From Chloroflexota bacterium (lineage in GTDB: Bacteria; Chloroflexota; UBA6077), in the NCBI GenBank assembly GCA_021845945.1, contig JAJZRD010000033.1, positions 1 to 22,816 of the forward strand: a stretch of DNA of 22,816 nucleotides, in the 5' to 3' direction. Position 1 is the first letter of the stretch, and every line of letters begins with the position of its first letter. Below the pieces are notes generated by a model. It was not told the origin of the DNA. It saw only the letters and a list, made by a program, of their open reading frames with translations, and did not search any database. The position numbers were made by a program, and so were the translations under genes. Below are positions 21,920 through 22,816 of this stretch, piece after piece.

Positions 21920-22816
21920 CTAAGCCTGACTGAAGAAGGGACTCTGCGCCGGAGCGTCCAGCAGCGGTCGCAGCTCGTCGTTCAACTTCATCAGGGTCAC
22001 GGAGGCGCCGGCCATCTCCATGGAGGTGGCGTACTCCCCGACGTAGGGCCGGTACACCCCGATCCCTCGCCGGTCGAGCTGCTGGTGGACCCGACGGAAG
22101 AGGATGTACAGCTCCTCCTTGGGGGTGGCTCCCAGCCCGTTCACCAGGATAGCCACCTGGTCTCCCGACTTCAGGGGCATATCCGCGAGGATCGGCTCCA
22201 GCAGGGCGTCGGCAACCTGGTCTGCCGGCTCCAGCTTTCCACGACGCACCCCCGGCTCCCCGTGGATCCCCATGCCGATCTCCATCTCGCCCTCGCCGAT
22301 CTCGAAGGTCGGCCTGCCGACGGCGGGGATGGTGCAGGGGGAGAGGGCCATACCCATGCTGCGGGTGTTGGCGAGGGCCATCTCCGCCGCGGCCTTCACC
22401 TCGGCGAGGGGAGCCATCTGCTCGGCGCGAGCGCCGGCGATCTTGTAGGCGAAGAAGAGACCCGCCACGCCCCGGCGCTTCTCCTCCTGGCCCTTGGGGG
22501 CGGAGGCGACGTCGTCGGCGACCAGCACCGTCTCGACGTGGATGTCCTCCATCTCCGCCATCTCGGCGGCCATGCCGAAGTTGAGCTTGTCGCCGTTGTA
22601 GTTGCCGAAGAGGTAGAGGACTCCTGCACCACCGTGGGTGGCCCTGGTGGCCTCCAGCATCTGGTCCGGGCTGGGGGAGGAGAAGACGTTGCCGATGGAG
22701 CAGCCGTCCACCAGCCCCCTGCCCACGTAGCCCATGAAGACGGGCAGGTGGCCCGAGCCTCCTCCGGTGCAGATGGCGACCTTGCCCTGGATCGGGGCGT
22801 CGGCCCTCACGACGGC
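21920..22816 (-). CDS. dhaK: Dihydroxyacetone kinase subunit K-like (DhaK), N-terminus cut by window edge
   Basis: Substrate-binding subunit that holds dihydroxyacetone, or another short ketose, through a covalent hemiaminal with His. About 298 codons are visible. The frame is open through the right edge, so the true start lies outside; a GTG at 22810 is internal. Conserved parts are ICTGGGSGHLPVFMGYVG, SIGNVFSSPSP, YLFGNYNGDKLNF, and GMGIHGEPG with the covalent-site His. The C-terminal part runs VNGLGATPKEELYILFRRV. Nine bases separate its stop from the dhaL GTG, so the two form one operon. Loss of the first ~30 residues is due only to the window limit. Confidence 0.93.
   Translation of the reverse strand, partial: AVVRADAPIQGKVAICTGGGSGHLPVFMGYVGRGLVDGCSIGNVFSSPSPDQMLEATRATHGGAGVLYLFGNYNGDKLNFGMAAEMAEMEDIHVETVLVADDVASAPKGQEEKRRGVAGLFFAYKIAGARAEQMAPLAEVKAAAEMALANTRSMGMALSPCTIPAVGRPTFEIGEGEMEIGMGIHGEPGVRRGKLEPADQVADALLEPILADMPLKSGDQVAILVNGLGATPKEELYILFRRVHQQLDRRGIGVYRPYVGEYATSMEMAGASVTLMKLNDELRPLLDAPAQSPFFSQA

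Overview
The window is high-GC bacterial chromosomal DNA, with tightly packed genes, frequent TTG and GTG starts (parA, parB, yidC, livF, livK, livM, dhaL) and many short hairpin-rich repeats between genes. The gene content fits a Chloroflexota bacterium: a Lon-like AAA_32 protease, a Tat-type lipoprotein binding protein, an MntH-UspA pair, and rpmH-rnpA-yidD-yidC-jag followed by parA-parB. No rRNA gene or unique marker is present, so this placement is an inference. No tRNA, CRISPR array, integrase, transposase or complete IS element was seen.

Layout. 1-2115: the start of uppP (cut by the left edge, minus strand), a small membrane protein gene, a truncated glutamate-synthase-like pseudogene and a repeat. 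2155-4464: mntH and a tandem-domain UspA gene, translationally coupled. 4588-10322, all on the minus strand and read from right to left: rpmH, rnpA, yidD, yidC, jag, a PfkB-family kinase, parA, parB and a PspC-domain membrane protein. This is the classical origin-proximal RNA-processing, membrane-insertion and chromosome-segregation cluster. The usual dnaA neighbour is missing on the rpmH side. 10936-15785, plus strand: a complete branched-chain amino acid type ABC importer (livKHMGF). 15944-17496, minus strand: greA and a D-2-hydroxyacid dehydrogenase. 17810-20311, plus strand: the Lon-like protease. 20316-21014, minus strand: a short CitE/HpcH-like protein converging on the protease with only 4 bases between. 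21275-22816, minus strand: dhaL and dhaK (dhaK cut by the right edge), a dihydroxyacetone-kinase-type pair.

How the genes work together. RpmH and RnpA link ribosome assembly to tRNA processing. YidD, YidC and Jag (KhpB) act in membrane protein insertion and cell-envelope control. ParA and ParB segregate the chromosome. MntH and UspA suggest coupled Mn2+ or divalent-metal uptake and stress response. LivKHMGF imports a small organic solute. The Dha pair phosphorylates a C3 or C4 ketose.

The least ordinary signals are a family of paired hairpins headed by GTAG (REP/BIME-like) that bracket the PfkB kinase gene and touch neighbouring stop codons; a structured repeat between livK and livH, where it could set the ratio of binding protein to permease; a GreA with an altered catalytic tip; a CitE-like protein lacking expected metal- and substrate-binding residues, with a promoter placed for a leaderless message; and a terminator-like hairpin after parB whose two arms match the Shine-Dalgarno and anti-Shine-Dalgarno sequences. 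I did not find a clearly new multi-gene defence or mobile system.
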